Source: Lachnospiraceae bacterium (GTDB lineage Bacteria; Bacillota; Clostridia; Lachnospirales; Lachnospiraceae). Taken from it: 64,000 nucleotides of DNA. The translations under genes were made by a program, and so were the position numbers. The stretch lies in assembly GCA_910574885.1 (NCBI GenBank), contig CAJTDD010000008.1, forward strand, positions 1-64,000, in the 5' to 3' direction. This document shows positions 36,895 to 45,885 of this stretch, one piece after another. The notes under the pieces were generated by a model. The model saw only the letters and a program-made list of their open reading frames with translations. It had not been told where the DNA came from and searched no databases. The stretch's first letter is position 1. The number at the start of each line of letters is the position of its first letter.

Positions 36895-36934
36895 AAAGCG
36901 GCAGAGATAATATTGTTATGAGTGCTGCCGCTTT
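36895..36934. terminator. bidirectional hairpin terminator
   Basis: AAAGCGGCAG / CTGCCGCTTT perfect 10-bp arms with a 20-base loop, between the convergent gene ends at 36821 and 36987. Confidence 0.65.
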
Positions 36935-36986
36935 ACAATTCTAGGTTTCCTGCCGGACTATCAAGTTGAGAGATTGCAGGATGAAA

Positions 36987-37316
36987 CTACATGAGTTCAA
37001 TCATTTTTAGTATACGTTCTTTTTTTTCGTTATCAAATCTTTCCAACGCCTTTAATATTGCACCATCTAAAGCGTTTTTAGATTTCTTGTACTGGTCTGC
37101 TAACAAATAGTCGATTGTAGTATCAAGAGCGTTAGCGATAGCGAGAAGGGCAATCAATGATACTTTTGTGTGAGCATTTTCTACATTTGAGATATGAGAA
37201 GAATTACAATCCACTATCTGCGCAAGGTTCTCTTGTGTCAGCTCCTTACTGATACGGATTTCTTTTATTCTCAAACCAAGTTTTTTATAATCTATTGTTG
37301 ATTGCAGACATAACAC
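36987..37316 (-). CDS. XRE-family regulator, copy A (109 aa)
   Basis: Classic XRE domain: LGLRIKEIRISKELTQENLA, then HISNVENAHTKVSL and ALDTTIDYLLADQ. The short C-terminus (FDNEKKERILKMIELM) is also seen in its neighbour. It starts at GTG. It is closely similar along its whole length to the protein encoded at 37447-37806, and their upstream regions match too, so the unit is a tandem duplication. The two differ at the recognition helix edge (DCNSS versus GCNPS), which could change operator choice. Confidence 0.85.
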   Translation of the reverse strand: MLCLQSTIDYKKLGLRIKEIRISKELTQENLAQIVDCNSSHISNVENAHTKVSLIALLAIANALDTTIDYLLADQYKKSKNALDGAILKALERFDNEKKERILKMIELM

Positions 37317-37342
37317 CTCACTTTGCCTGTGTAAATATTTAT

Positions 37343-37412
37343 ATGTTCTATTGTAAAATATATGCGGTCATGACAGAATGTTTTACATAAGCTAAAACTA
37401 TTTATACAGACA
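37343..37412. promoter_or_regulatory. operator/promoter region of XRE copy A
   Basis: Contains ATGTTCTATTGTAAAATA and TCATGACAGAATGTT, then AACTATTTATACAGACA. The same blocks in the same order precede copy B (37805-37874). AGAATGTT and TTCTATT are partly complementary, giving an operator-like palindrome. Confidence 0.5.
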
Positions 37413-37446
37413 TATTTGGAGAAATATTAAAAATGACGTAGTACAT

Positions 37447-37806
37447 CTATATAAGTTCAATTATTTTTAGTATACGTTCTTTCTTTTCATTATCAAATTT
37501 TTGTAATGCCTTTAATATCATACTATCTAAAGTATTTACCGGGTTTTCATACTGGTCTGTTAATAAATAGTCGATGGTAGTATTAAGAGCATTAGCAATA
37601 GTGAGAAGAGTGATTAGGGATACTTTAGTATGGGCGTTTTCTACGTTGGAGATATGAGAAGGGTTACACCCTACCATTTGCGCAAGGTTTTCTTGAGTAA
37701 GATTTCTGCTGGTACGAACTTTATTTATCCTTAAACCAAGTTTTTTATAATCTATTGTTGATTGCAGATAAAACACCCCCTGTATTGTCTGTGCAAATAC
37801 TTTCAT
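37447..37806 (-). CDS. XRE-family regulator, copy B (119 aa)
   Basis: Near-duplicate of copy A, with LGLRINKVRTSRNLTQENLA, HISNVENAHTKVSL and TTIDYLLTDQY. The ATG at 37806 gives ten more residues than copy A; the GTG at 37776 aligns with copy A's start and may be the real one. The C-terminal FDNEKKERILKIIELI is conserved. Divergent from the secreted protein gene at 37926. Confidence 0.83.
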   Translation of the reverse strand: MKVFAQTIQGVFYLQSTIDYKKLGLRINKVRTSRNLTQENLAQMVGCNPSHISNVENAHTKVSLITLLTIANALNTTIDYLLTDQYENPVNTLDSMILKALQKFDNEKKERILKIIELI

Positions 37807-37874
37807 GTTCTATTGTAAAATATTTTTTCTCATGATAGAATGTTCTGTATAAGTTAAAACTATTTATACAGACA
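37805..37874. promoter_or_regulatory. operator/promoter region of XRE copy B
   Basis: Repeats the blocks of 37343-37412. It includes the clear inverted repeat CTGTATAA (37845-37852) / TTATACAG (37864-37871) and the imperfect TTCTATT...GATAGAA. It lies between copy B and the divergent gene at 37926. Confidence 0.55.
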
Positions 37875-37925
37875 GATATTTAGAAATGCAGTAAATTGAA
37901 AAATAATATAGTAAGGAGAGTCAGG

Positions 37926-38393
37926 GTGAAAAAAAAGAGATTTTTTTCATGTGCTTTGGTTATTTTAAGTTTAATAGTAATGGTTTCTTATACAACTAAG
38001 AAAGATAAACAAGAACAAGAACAGGAAAAGGAACAGGTAGAATATTCTGGAATACCGGATGCTGTAAGCAGTACAACTTCAGATGGCGACTACGACTTGA
38101 CGGTAGTTGCAAATACGGAAGAGATTGAGGATAAAGAAGAGTTTGCAAGGAAAGTTATCCATATGTGTCAAGATAATTCTTTTCATTCAACTAGATTTTC
38201 AACAGACATAGGTGGTTATCCTTTAAATCTGGATATTACGGTATACTTAACTTATAAGGATGTGGAAGAAAGAAAAGAGCCTGTCTGTAAAATTCAATTT
38301 ATGACAGATGAATATAATGAAGAGTATGATATAAAGAATAATGCAGATAAATTTCATTTATATCTGGATGGGGAAGAAATCGAGTTTTATTGA
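37926..38393 (+). CDS. membrane-anchored or secreted protein (155 aa)
   Basis: GTG at 37926 behind AAGGAGAGTCAGG. The N-terminus is MKKKRFFSCALVILSLIVMV, a signal-anchor or signal peptide; the only Cys sits within the hydrophobic part, so it is not a standard lipobox. A Gln/Glu/Lys linker and an acidic domain (DYDLTVVANTEEIEDKEEF) follow. There is no known motif. It is divergent from XRE copy B and probably under its control. Confidence 0.6.
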   Translation: MKKKRFFSCALVILSLIVMVSYTTKKDKQEQEQEKEQVEYSGIPDAVSSTTSDGDYDLTVVANTEEIEDKEEFARKVIHMCQDNSFHSTRFSTDIGGYPLNLDITVYLTYKDVEERKEPVCKIQFMTDEYNEEYDIKNNADKFHLYLDGEEIEFY

Positions 38394-38493
38394 TTTGTCT
38401 AATTTTATAATTTATTGTATATAACATTTTAGAAGATATTGAATTCAATAAAGTTCTATTATTAGTGACTATGATTTGTTTCTCTTTTATCAA

Positions 38494-38544
38494 AAGCCGA
38501 AATTATCAACGACAAATGTTTCCGGTTGGTAGTTTCGGTTTTTT
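38494..38544 (+). terminator. intrinsic terminator
   Basis: CCGAAATTATCAAC (38497-38510) pairs, with G-U pairs, to GGTTGGTAGTTTCGG (38524-38538), followed by TTTTTT. About 100 bases after the secreted-protein gene. Confidence 0.7.
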
Positions 38545-38768
38545 GGTGTGGATACTTTAAGTCAGTTACAAGCAACTACACGCAGACCATGAAGTGGGCT
38601 ACTGACAACCAACGGCGTTATGTATGGAGCATAACGCCTGTTTGTTGTAGGGTATTCAAAGGGGAGGTTTCATTAGCAGACAGGGCGTATATAAAAACCA
38701 TCGTTTGCCCCATAGCCTTAATTTGCAATCGTATTCTTTCAAAAGTCGAAATGAGCAGCTCTCTCATT
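38545..38768. repeat. gene-free stretch with a strong hairpin
   Basis: The stretch 38394-38768 has no convincing gene. At 38605-38648 GGCGTTATG / CATAACGCC forms a perfect 9-bp stem with a 7-base loop, extended by CAACCAAC / TGTTTGTTG. It is more GC-rich than its surroundings and could be a fragment of an older mobile sequence, or a terminator for the minus-strand gene to its right. Confidence 0.45.
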
Positions 38769-41700
38769 TTATGTGGATTCAATAAGAGGTCTTTTATGTA
38801 GGGTATCTTCATACCAAGAACTTAGGATATTTGAATTAAGTTTTTGCATTTTCTTTATTTCCCTTGAAGCTTTATATATATCTGTATTAAGATACATCTG
38901 CGGTAATATCTCAACATTTGTTTGTTGTTTTAATACTAACGGATTTTCGCTTTTTCCTTTAAGAAGTTTGACATATTCACTGAATATTGTAGGGCAGTTC
39001 TTCTCCAATAAGGCCGGAATAGACGGATATACAATTTTGTTAATTATATCGGGCGCCCAATACCCTGTTATTGATAAGTCAATCGGGTTCACATATATAT
39101 GATTATAGTAATCAATGTCGATTATGCTTCCATGAATTGTGCCAACTCCACCAATTCTTTTTATAATATCTGCAATATGTTTTTGGAATGAAGTAAATTT
39201 GTCAAGCGGAGTTTTTATTGTAGAAATCATTGTTCCCATATTATCATAATAATACTGAATGTCGCGAATTTTCAATTTTTTCATGGCACCACCATTCAGG
39301 ATGGTAAAACTGCCGCCTTTTGATTTGTGAATAAAACAGTAATATCCATTCCTTTTTAACATATAGAGTACATTTACTTCTCGTTGGAAGGTCATTGATA
39401 TATTTTTCCCTCGGTAGAAGTCGTTGTATTGCTCACTTGTAATCTCAAATATACCATCACCATAATCAGAAAAGCAATCGTAATCGTTATCAATCAAGAA
39501 GGTTTTCAAATGCGGGCTATCATTATGGTATCCGATTTGATTGTCTGAATAAATTCTGTACTCACCATCATCGTGAAAGAAATTCTTGTGTGTATGTCCA
39601 CTTACATAAACATAATTTTTATCATGTCTTCCTTTACGGCACCAATCTTTTTTAGGTGTATGCGTTAGGATAATCGTATTCTTGTCGGACAGGATAGGGA
39701 GTAAGCGATTATATAAATCTTCAAAAACTTTAGATTCTTTTATTTCAGTCTCCCTATCTACTGCCATTCTATAAATGCCGTTATCAGCATTAAAATCCAT
39801 ATTATATCCCGAAAATCCCAATCCACCGAGTATAACATATCTTGCACTTCGCAAGTGGTCAGAGATTTGCGTTTCATTCATTTGACACAAATCATGATAT
39901 TTAATGAGATGTGTTCCTGCGTCTGGGCTAGCAAATGGACTGTTAGCTTCTTTATAAAGAAGATCGTTATGAAGTAAATACATACCATATTTATCTAAAG
40001 CGGTTCGATACTTTGAAACAATCTGGTCTATTTGAACCCCAGGGAAACTCCATAACTCATGATTACCAAGTGTAAACACAACCATTGTATTCTCATACAA
40101 TGTTTTAGAAAGAATTTTTACAAATAACAGAAATATGTCAAAATTTGATGCTACATCACCGTCAATTAATAATAGGCTACCGGCTTCATTTGCAATAGTA
40201 TTAGCTATTTTTTGAATCACATATATAATATCTTCTTTTGAACGACAGTCTGCACTTTGTAATCTGTGCATAAGATGAATATCTGAAATATAATGAACTC
40301 TTTGGCATTTGTAATCAAATGACATATCAAAAGTTGATAAATTTTTTCTTACAGCTTCTTCTGCTAAATCTCTCGATGTTTGGAGTGCTAAAGCTGTCTC
40401 GTTTTCATTCTGTTCTATATAATCAAAAGATTTTATCAAATCGCTTTTGATTTCTTGTATGTTATATTTCAAACCAAATTTCTCACATAGAGAGCTTTTC
40501 ATTTTAGCATTTGCAAAGTTAATGGTATTCCATTGTTCTAAAAACATCAAGCCATCACAAAAGAGTAAATCTGCTTCAGACAAATCTCCTTTCAAAAAAG
40601 CAACAAAATCAAAAAAATAATCAAAGGAATGTCTATATTCTTTTACCACGCTGCCAGATGAATTACACCACTGTTGCGTCACATAAAATTTTCTGTTACG
40701 ATAGTATTTTTTTATTGAATAAGTAACTTCTGTATTTGTATGGATTGGCAATTTTGTCGTTTCATCAATAATGTAATCAGAAAAATCCACAGTACATTCA
40801 AGTGCGCCAGATAAATCACAATATGTTAAATCCCCATTTCGATAATCAGCAAACTCATTAAAAGTCTCAAAATATCTATAAATTGTTGCGATTGGAAGAT
40901 ATTGGTTATTCTTTTGATATCCTTGAGTTTCTTCGCAATAGTAGTGTGTTTTCTTATCAAAGAATCCTCTTGAATAAAATTCAATTTCTCCATTTTTCAA
41001 GCGATAGATGTACTCTTTTAATTTCTTCTTATGTTTATGTATCGTACTCTTTGATCCCAGAGAGTAGTTAAATGATTGCATAACATCATCAGGGTTATAT
41101 ATTGAACATAATGCTTTGATTATTTTATGTTGTGGATAAGCACCAGAAGACATATATTCCATAATAATAGAAAATCGCTGTTTATCCTCAATATCTGCAA
41201 AAATATACTGGAAGAAGAAAAAACTAACATTAACAATAGAAGCAATCTTAGATTTGCTATAGTTGCTTACAACTTTTACAAGTTCGCTGTAGCTACAACA
41301 ATTATTAAATTTTTTACTCCATTGTTGGCAATATTTATGAACTTGTTTTCCTTCCTCATAACTCTTTTTTTCTTCGTTCGATAATGACAATGAGTAATCC
41401 TCTATTGTTTCTTGGATAAACGCACTCCGTGTCATCATTTTTTTAAGGTCAACCTTTTGAGATATGATGGTTTTATCAAATAAGGGACAAAATGTATAGC
41501 AGGCATTATCATAAATGTCCCCATTTAGAAAATCAGAATAAGAATCAAAACCATCAAATGACAGGAAAATACTTCTTCTTCGTTCTTCGCCAGTTGTCTC
41601 TACATGAATTAGCTCTTCTTCAACAAAGAAACAATTAGACATAATATCAAATCCTCGTTTTCCGGTTATTCGCAGACCTGATTTTCGCTCAAAAATTATA

Positions 41701-41798
41701 AGCTGAATATTATTCTCGTATTCTTCTGGAACATCAAAAACTCTAATTTCTTTCTTTTTTAATTGTTTAATTATTTCTTTAACATCTGATTTTGACAT
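38769..41798 (-). CDS. large calcineurin-like metallophosphoesterase (1,009 aa)
   Basis: I start at ATG 41798 (MSKSDVKEIIKQ) behind CGAGGAAAATA. The N-terminal half has no known domain, but three times repeats a motif of the form YxxFxxGDI/L (DFLNGDIYDNACY, DYRNGDLTYCDLSG, AFLKGDLSEADLLF). The metallophosphoesterase core follows: SDIHLMH near residue 504, LIDGDVAS near 545, LGNHELW near 577, ILTHTPK and SGHTHKN near 732, the residues that hold two metals. It is a lone, AT-rich gene on the opposite strand. Large multidomain phosphoesterases of unknown role occur in defence islands. Nuclease or nucleotide hydrolase activity is possible, but unshown. Confidence 0.75.
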   Translation of the reverse strand: MSKSDVKEIIKQLKKKEIRVFDVPEEYENNIQLIIFERKSGLRITGKRGFDIMSNCFFVEEELIHVETTGEERRRSIFLSFDGFDSYSDFLNGDIYDNACYTFCPLFDKTIISQKVDLKKMMTRSAFIQETIEDYSLSLSNEEKKSYEEGKQVHKYCQQWSKKFNNCCSYSELVKVVSNYSKSKIASIVNVSFFFFQYIFADIEDKQRFSIIMEYMSSGAYPQHKIIKALCSIYNPDDVMQSFNYSLGSKSTIHKHKKKLKEYIYRLKNGEIEFYSRGFFDKKTHYYCEETQGYQKNNQYLPIATIYRYFETFNEFADYRNGDLTYCDLSGALECTVDFSDYIIDETTKLPIHTNTEVTYSIKKYYRNRKFYVTQQWCNSSGSVVKEYRHSFDYFFDFVAFLKGDLSEADLLFCDGLMFLEQWNTINFANAKMKSSLCEKFGLKYNIQEIKSDLIKSFDYIEQNENETALALQTSRDLAEEAVRKNLSTFDMSFDYKCQRVHYISDIHLMHRLQSADCRSKEDIIYVIQKIANTIANEAGSLLLIDGDVASNFDIFLLFVKILSKTLYENTMVVFTLGNHELWSFPGVQIDQIVSKYRTALDKYGMYLLHNDLLYKEANSPFASPDAGTHLIKYHDLCQMNETQISDHLRSARYVILGGLGFSGYNMDFNADNGIYRMAVDRETEIKESKVFEDLYNRLLPILSDKNTIILTHTPKKDWCRKGRHDKNYVYVSGHTHKNFFHDDGEYRIYSDNQIGYHNDSPHLKTFLIDNDYDCFSDYGDGIFEITSEQYNDFYRGKNISMTFQREVNVLYMLKRNGYYCFIHKSKGGSFTILNGGAMKKLKIRDIQYYYDNMGTMISTIKTPLDKFTSFQKHIADIIKRIGGVGTIHGSIIDIDYYNHIYVNPIDLSITGYWAPDIINKIVYPSIPALLEKNCPTIFSEYVKLLKGKSENPLVLKQQTNVEILPQMYLNTDIYKASREIKKMQKLNSNILSSWYEDTLHKRPLIEST

Positions 41799-42204
41799 AT
41801 TATTTTCCTCGAATATCTTTATTTCCCGCCTGTTCTCTACTGGCAATATCTTTCTTAATATCTCGTCCCGCAGGGTAGGTATGGATATATTTTGCTTCTC
41901 TCAAGAGAAGCAGATGGCAGGTAAATAACATCGAACCATAATGTGAAACTGACATTTCATTCAGCTTAATATGTAAATATCGTATGTTTATTCCTGCTTT
42001 TTTATAGACATTATATATAATATGGATATAAATGTAAAGAAATATATAATAGCATGGAATGATTTGACGAATTAATAGAGAAACAATAAAAAGTTAAAAA
42101 AGAATTTATTGTAAATCTAATAAAATTCTAATATGATTATATAAATAAATGTAGAATGTATCTATAATGAAAGAAAGTTTCATTTAATAATGTGAGGTGG
42201 AAAA
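41799..42204. promoter_or_regulatory. divergent AT-rich intergenic region
   Basis: It separates the metallophosphoesterase gene (minus) from the RHH gene (plus). It holds GCTTCTCT-CA-AGAGAAGC, a perfect 8-bp hairpin at about 41900, and several A/T-rich promoter-like blocks (TATATAATATGGATAT near 42010). I see no gene in it. Confidence 0.4.
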
Positions 42205-42390
42205 ATGTTTAAGGTAGATAAAAAGTATGCAAAAACAAATATTCAGAAAACAGTGCGTTTTACGGAAGATTTGTTGAAAAAGTTGGAGGTGATAGCAGAA
42301 AAGGAAGATATATCGTTTAATACATTAGTATTGCAGTGCTGCTATTATGCCATAGAGAATATGGAACCACAAGGGGAATTGGATGAATAG
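42205..42390 (+). CDS. small ribbon-helix-helix protein (61 aa)
   Basis: ATG behind GTGAGGTGGAAAA. Pattern NIQKTVRFTEDLLKKLEVIA then DISFNTLVLQCCYYAI is a typical Arc/CopG RHH strand-helix-helix. A basic N-terminal tail and acidic C-terminus surround it. Likely a DNA-binding repressor, perhaps of itself or of the two-component genes 100 bases downstream. Confidence 0.65.
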   Translation: MFKVDKKYAKTNIQKTVRFTEDLLKKLEVIAEKEDISFNTLVLQCCYYAIENMEPQGELDE

Positions 42391-42495
42391 ACAGTAATCT
42401 GCAGCTTGTCAGTTTGAGAGGAAAATTATCTGGATATAATTGCAAATATACAAATTGAATAATGAAATCAAAAGATGGATGATAGAGGAAAAGAT

Positions 42496-43200
42496 ATGTT
42501 GTATATAACAATTTGTGATGATGAAGAGATAATTGCTCAAAAGATGAAACAGATTATTAAAAGAGAAGCAAAAAAATTGAATGTACCGATAGTGATAGAA
42601 ATGTATGCGAATGGCGGCGAATTTTTAAGCCAATATCAGATGAAAGAGAAGGAATTAATTTTTATGGATATTGATATGCCAATAAAGTCGGGAATCGAGG
42701 TTATCCGGCAACTGGAAAAGGCAGAGAGGAACAGAAATGTTGTTCTGATAACCAGTTATGATTATTTGGCTTTGGAATCACTGTCATGTGCGCCATTTCA
42801 GATAATCAGGAAAATGTCAATGGATTCGGATATTCCGCTGGCAATAGAAAGATATCTCAAAGAATGGGAACGGCAAAGACCGGTCTTGGAATTCAAAGGA
42901 AAAGGCAGAGCTTATCGGTTGGAAAGTGGAGACATTCTCTATATGGAGAAATATAAGCATTATGTAATTGTACATCAGAAAAAGGGGGAGGATATTAAAA
43001 TTCGGGGTAATATGCAGGATTTAGAGAGTGAGTTGTCTGCTAGAGGGTTTGTCAGAGTGCATACGGGTTATCTGGTGAATCTTCAGCACTGTTATTCACT
43101 GGAAGAAAAAGAGGTAGTATTGAGAGAAGGGCTTCGTATACCGATTAGTCGGAGCAGGAAAAAATTAGTCAGAGAGCAGTTCATGGTCAATCGAAGATAG
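42496..43200 (+). CDS. AgrA/ComE-like LytTR response regulator
   Basis: 234 residues from ATG 42496 (AGAGGAAAAGAT upstream). It has a receiver domain with ICDDEE acidic pair and phospho-acceptor Asp in FMDIDMP near residue 59, then a conserved Lys/Ser region. The C-terminal LytTR DNA-binding domain (DILYMEKYKHYVIVHQK, VRVHTGYLVNL, ISRSRKKLV) follows. It would bind paired promoter repeats when phosphorylated by the kinase encoded 12 bases downstream. There is no agrB or agrD peptide gene nearby. Confidence 0.87.
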   Translation: MLYITICDDEEIIAQKMKQIIKREAKKLNVPIVIEMYANGGEFLSQYQMKEKELIFMDIDMPIKSGIEVIRQLEKAERNRNVVLITSYDYLALESLSCAPFQIIRKMSMDSDIPLAIERYLKEWERQRPVLEFKGKGRAYRLESGDILYMEKYKHYVIVHQKKGEDIKIRGNMQDLESELSARGFVRVHTGYLVNLQHCYSLEEKEVVLREGLRIPISRSRKKLVREQFMVNRR

Positions 43201-43212
43201 AGGAAATGTTTA

Positions 43213-44523
43213 ATGGTTATTGCTTTTTTTGAAATAGCATGTCTGACAAAGTTTATTATTATGTTGGAGTTTTTAACTCATTTTTTTTGGTGGAAAGAGG
43301 AAATTCGAGTAAAAAGAATTGTCTTTATTTTGATATTAATTATATTTTTAGGAATTAGACAGTTCAGCGGGGAATTTCTTTATAGCTACCAGATTGAGGT
43401 TGTATGTGATATCCTAATTTTAATATTGTTTTGCCGCACATGCTTAAAAGGAAATATTCAATTACAAATATTGGGATGTATGTTACCGTTTCTAATTCTT
43501 TCAGGTAGCAATGTTTTATTCATGCAGATTCTAGCGTTCTTTTATCAAATCCCTGTAAAAAATTATTTGGAATATAATGAATTATATTTATGTGTAGTAT
43601 GTATCCTGTCAAATGTAATCCTGGGGTTTTGTTTATATTATATACATAAAATAGCAGGAAAGAGAATCTGGTATTTTTCTGGTAAATACCATTTTGTTAT
43701 TAATGCGGTGATTGTTACGGTTATTATAGAGTTTTTATTATTACATATCACTAATCATGTATGTTATCACAGGACAGTCAGTATAATACTTTTAATTATC
43801 TCCGCATTGATAGTTTTAACTATGGTTTATGTGGGGTATTTTGCTTATATGGTTAATGAAGCGAACTGTAGCTTATCTTATTCCCCCAATTTACAGGTTC
43901 AAAATCAAGAGAATGAATGCTGGATGAAAGAAATTAGAAAGTCGGATTTAAGGGAGAGGCAGTTGTTACATGATTACAGGAATCATTGTTTAAGTATGCA
44001 GGAATTATTAAGAGCGGAAAGATATGGTGAGGTAAAACGATATTTAGAAGAAATGACAGGGAAATACATGCGGGAGGAACGGGCATATGTATATACGCAA
44101 AATAGAGTAATAGATTCTGTACTTAATGCTAAGATTGCTTTGTGTAAGGAAAAGGATATTACTATACATTGTACTGTGATTGGAGATTTGAAATCGGTGA
44201 GTGGATTAGATTTTAATCCTATATTGTTTAACCTGCTGGATAATGCTATAGAAGCAAGCATGAGGTTGCCAGAGCCTTCCAAACGTTGTATAGAAGTTAC
44301 TATTTGTAAAGAAAAATCAGCGGTTGAGATATTTGTAAAAAATGTGATTACGCAATCTGTGTTAGGGTCAAATAGGGAATTAATATCGGATAAAAAGGGG
44401 GAGAGGCATGGGATTGGCCATCAGTCTGTTGAGTTAAGTGTAGAAGAATTAAGTGGTATCATTGAATATTATGAAATGAACCAAATGTTTTGTGTACATA
44501 TTTTTGTACCATGTTGTGAGTAA
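43213..44523 (+). CDS. AgrC-like (HPK10) sensor histidine kinase
   Basis: 436 residues with about six N-terminal membrane spans (FIIMLEFLTHFFWW, IVFILILIIFLGI, LILILFC, ILGCMLPFLILSG, then others). The HPK10 box LLHDYRNHCLSMQ with phospho-His lies near residue 254, and a GHKL ATPase follows (FNLLDNAIEAS, GIGHQSVE). Partner of the regulator upstream. With no peptide gene in sight, the signal is unknown. It may read a host or element-external peptide. Confidence 0.87.
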   Translation: MVIAFFEIACLTKFIIMLEFLTHFFWWKEEIRVKRIVFILILIIFLGIRQFSGEFLYSYQIEVVCDILILILFCRTCLKGNIQLQILGCMLPFLILSGSNVLFMQILAFFYQIPVKNYLEYNELYLCVVCILSNVILGFCLYYIHKIAGKRIWYFSGKYHFVINAVIVTVIIEFLLLHITNHVCYHRTVSIILLIISALIVLTMVYVGYFAYMVNEANCSLSYSPNLQVQNQENECWMKEIRKSDLRERQLLHDYRNHCLSMQELLRAERYGEVKRYLEEMTGKYMREERAYVYTQNRVIDSVLNAKIALCKEKDITIHCTVIGDLKSVSGLDFNPILFNLLDNAIEASMRLPEPSKRCIEVTICKEKSAVEIFVKNVITQSVLGSNRELISDKKGERHGIGHQSVELSVEELSGIIEYYEMNQMFCVHIFVPCCE

Positions 44524-44549
44524 GGATTAAATTTAAAAAATATTGAAAA

Positions 44550-44582
44550 GGGCTGTTCTAGAATTGTTATTCGGTACAGCCC
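44550..44582. terminator. bidirectional terminator
   Basis: GGGCTGT / ACAGCCC arms around a 19-base loop, followed by AATTTAAT, between the convergent ends at 44523 and 44617. Confidence 0.6.
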
Positions 44583-44616
44583 AATTTAATCCCAAAGGTT
44601 AGAATACGGCTAGAAG

Positions 44617-45609
44617 TTACTTGGAATTTTTAGAAGTATTATCTGTATTTGGGGATGTGGATATGTCTTCATATTTATCATAATAATCTATTAGCGTATC
44701 CAGTTTATCAATAATTTGATCTAATTTATTTATAAGGTCAGTGTTTTGACTAGATAAATTAATAGAAGACTTAATGTCATTAATATCTTTTGTAATTGAT
44801 TCTATATATGAGGTGTCTTCCTGCTGTAAATAGGGTATAAAAGTTAAGAATATGCTCACAAATATTGCAAGCCAAGCGACAAATAACGCCTTGTTTTGCG
44901 TTCTTTCTTCATATGTAGTGAAATTTTTGTTAATAAAAACACCTAGCTTGGTTGAGGGATAAATTCTCTTAGACATATAGTCTTTACACATGTTACAATG
45001 TTCATAAGATAATGTATACAAATTGTCTTCGAGGTAATATTTGTCATCATAAGAAAAGGTCTTAAAATTTATATTTTTAATTCGTTCATTGATTGAAAGA
45101 TTTTCTATTTGGGAGGGAATTTCCTTTTTATAAAACAGACCTAACACTTCTGCTGAAAAGTCATGGGGAACTTCTAATATGAGCATTTCAGATATCAAAT
45201 ATTGCCATAATATCAAAAATTCAAGTATGTCCGTAAATGAATTAGCAACATAAACACCTTCATAAAAGTTTAATGTATAATTTGATTCATTCCATGATTC
45301 CTGTTTTATGCCTGAATTAAAGCTTAGCTTCAAGATTTTAACAGTATAATTGCTAGGGGATATTTCATGGTTTTTGAATTTGATAAGATAATCTTCTTCT
45401 GTTATCATGTTAGCATAATTTTGTTGCAAACCAGAGGGAAAATAATACTTCTTTGGAACATTATCGGTATTAAACATATTAATAATTTTTGATTTTTCAA
45501 ATTTAATCGTTTTTCCAAGATCAAAATATTTTAGATAGGATGTGATATCGTAAATGTCACCCGAAAATATATGTTGAATAATTTCTTTTTGATGCTTTGT
45601 AAATTTCAT
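44617..45609 (-). CDS. single-span membrane protein, divergent from NACHT gene
   Basis: 330 residues; start ATG behind AAAGGAGACCAGCT. It has a large soluble N-terminus (KHQKEIIQHIFSGDIYDI and on), a single hydrophobic span LFVAWLAIFVSIFLTFI near residue 245, and a C-terminal coiled coil (DINDIKSSINLSSQNTDL, LDQIIDKLDTLIDYYDKY). No family is recognised. It shares a roughly 275-base promoter region with the NACHT gene, so the two may work together, for example as membrane effector and sensor. This is inference. Confidence 0.65.
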   Translation of the reverse strand: MKFTKHQKEIIQHIFSGDIYDITSYLKYFDLGKTIKFEKSKIINMFNTDNVPKKYYFPSGLQQNYANMITEEDYLIKFKNHEISPSNYTVKILKLSFNSGIKQESWNESNYTLNFYEGVYVANSFTDILEFLILWQYLISEMLILEVPHDFSAEVLGLFYKKEIPSQIENLSINERIKNINFKTFSYDDKYYLEDNLYTLSYEHCNMCKDYMSKRIYPSTKLGVFINKNFTTYEERTQNKALFVAWLAIFVSIFLTFIPYLQQEDTSYIESITKDINDIKSSINLSSQNTDLINKLDQIIDKLDTLIDYYDKYEDISTSPNTDNTSKNSK

Positions 45610-45885
45610 AGCTGGTCTCCTTTATATATTTTTTTATGTAATTGAAAAACTTCGTTAGTTGTATAGTGTATAGTTTTTTACTAATATTGTGGAGATAATT
45701 TTATAATATTTTATTATTTATTAGTTATTATTTGATAAATACATCCTGCTAAGGATTATTGTGGAACAAATGCCTGAGTTTCTAATAGACACATTTAGAC
45801 AAATTATAACATAGTTTTTGTCATATATGTTTTATTTTTTGCAGAATAATGTTAAAATACAAAAAAATAGTGAGGAGAAGAAAAA

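Noticed and set aside
35343..37880. Repeated blocks as a possible CRISPR array
   Set aside because: Only two to four copies with unequal spacing, lying at promoters of duplicated regulators.
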